This document shows, in pieces, positions 5,714 through 6,284 of a DNA stretch of 6,284 bases (position 1 is its first letter; each line of letters opens with the position of its first letter). Location: positions 1 to 6,284 of the forward strand of contig DAYE01000023.1 of the NCBI GenBank assembly GCA_002506745.1. The letters run 5' to 3'. The stretch comes from Euryarchaeota archaeon UBA33 (GTDB lineage: Archaea > Thermoplasmatota > E2 > DHVEG-1). The translations under genes and the position numbers were made by a program. The notes under the pieces are model-generated. The model searched no databases. It saw nothing but the letters and a program-made list of their open reading frames with translations, and was not told the DNA's origin.

Positions 5714-6284
5714 ATGATGCTCTCCGTTAATACGATTCATCGTTTGGACTGTCTAGAGGGTTTCAAGCGCCTCGACCCTGAAACCGTTGATGTCATCGTC
5801 ACGTCCCCTCCCTATAACATTGGGAAAAAGTACAACACATACAATGATGTCCGGCCACGAAAAGACTACCTGGATTGGATGGAGAAGATCGCACAAGCAA
5901 GTAAGACGGTTCTGAAAAACGACGGGTCGTTTTTCTTGAATGTCGGGGGAAAACCATCAGGCCTGTGGATCGCGTACGATATCGCGCAGCGATTCCGGAA
6001 TTACTATGTCCTGCAGAACACGATCCATTGGGTGAAATCCATTGCGATCCCAAAACAAGATGTGGGGAATTACAAGACCATCACCGATGATATCGCGGTT
6101 GGGCATTACCAGCCGGTCAACAGTAAACGATATTTGAGTAATTGCCATGAATACATTTTTCATTTCACCAAAACAGGGGACGTAGCAATAGATCAACTTG
6201 CGATTGGCGTGAAATACCAGGATAAGACCAACATAGGTAGGTGGAAATCAGCAACGAAAGACTTGCGTGGACGTGGTAACACCT
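5714..6284 (+). CDS. DNA methyltransferase, permuted beta type with TSPPY motif, 3' end cut by window edge
   Basis: The visible 190 residues are the N-terminal part of an S-adenosylmethionine-dependent DNA methyltransferase of the N4-cytosine/N6-adenine superfamily. Catalytic motif IV, TSPPYN, is at residues 30-35, after the typical opening [15 protein letters not shown] (6-20). [13 protein letters not shown] (67-79) fits motif V, IHWVKS (104-109) motif VI and [13 protein letters not shown] (143-155) motif VIII. Motif IV comes first and the SAM-binding FxGxG motif is not yet reached, so this is the circularly permuted beta arrangement; the missing C-terminal part should hold motif I. SPPY is usual for N4-cytosine enzymes, DPPY for adenine enzymes, so N4-cytosine is favoured but not certain. 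I chose ATG 5714 because of the TATA spacing and the family start; 5717 is equally possible. An in-frame ATG at 5618 would add 32 residues but lies upstream of the TATA box. At about 46% GC it differs from the leftward operon. A partner nuclease may lie beyond the edge. Confidence 0.93.
   Translation, partial: MMLSVNTIHRLDCLEGFKRLDPETVDVIVTSPPYNIGKKYNTYNDVRPRKDYLDWMEKIAQASKTVLKNDGSFFLNVGGKPSGLWIAYDIAQRFRNYYVLQNTIHWVKSIAIPKQDVGNYKTITDDIAVGHYQPVNSKRYLSNCHEYIFHFTKTGDVAIDQLAIGVKYQDKTNIGRWKSATKDLRGRGNT

Noticed and set aside
5799..6196. Minus-strand open frames of 79 and 84 codons
   Set aside because: They lie antisense to the clearly coding methyltransferase, overlap each other and have no recognisable motifs.

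Overview
The window looks like a chromosomal or island segment of an archaeon, most likely a euryarchaeote of moderate GC. This is an inference, and a bacterium is not excluded. The clearest sign is the rightward methyltransferase gene: it has an archaeal-style TATA box about 26 bases before its ATG and no Shine-Dalgarno, as expected for a leaderless transcript. The first gene of the leftward operon also lacks a good Shine-Dalgarno, while the genes inside that operon have clear ones (GGAG, GAGGAG). No RNA gene, transposase or CRISPR array was seen.

Layout. Positions 60-5429 hold four closely packed leftward genes. In transcription order they are: (1) a 1003-residue single-chain restriction-modification protein (type IIG, Eco57I/TaqI-like), with an N-terminal PD-(D/E)XK nuclease, a gamma-type adenine methyltransferase core and a C-terminal target-recognition region; (2) a 226-residue AT-rich protein I do not recognise, whose ATG overlaps the stop of the first gene by one base; (3) a 197-residue plasmid pRiA4b ORF-3-like protein; (4) a 344-residue class II Fic protein with an intact catalytic motif, an N-terminal inhibitory motif and a C-terminal winged-helix-like region. 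The gaps are -1, 31 and 18 bases, so all four are probably one transcript. The first 59 bases carry three tandem 12-base repeats next to a leftward TATA-like box, probably the control region of another leftward gene outside the window.

To the right, a 284-base divergent intergenic region (5430-5713) contains a 31-base pure-purine run, a small GC hairpin followed by seven Ts, and the TATA box. It leads into a second, unrelated DNA methyltransferase (5714 to the window edge, 3' truncated) of the permuted beta type with a TSPPY motif. This gene is about 46% GC, against about 33% for the unknown gene in the operon.

How it may work together. The type IIG enzyme alone could modify and cut DNA. The divergent methyltransferase may belong to a second restriction-modification system whose nuclease lies past the right edge. 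The operon's Fic enzyme, pRiA4b ORF-3-like protein and unknown protein are the unusual part: they could be passengers in a defence island, or accessory parts of a composite restriction plus AMP-transfer system. The sequence supports co-transcription, but joint function is inference.
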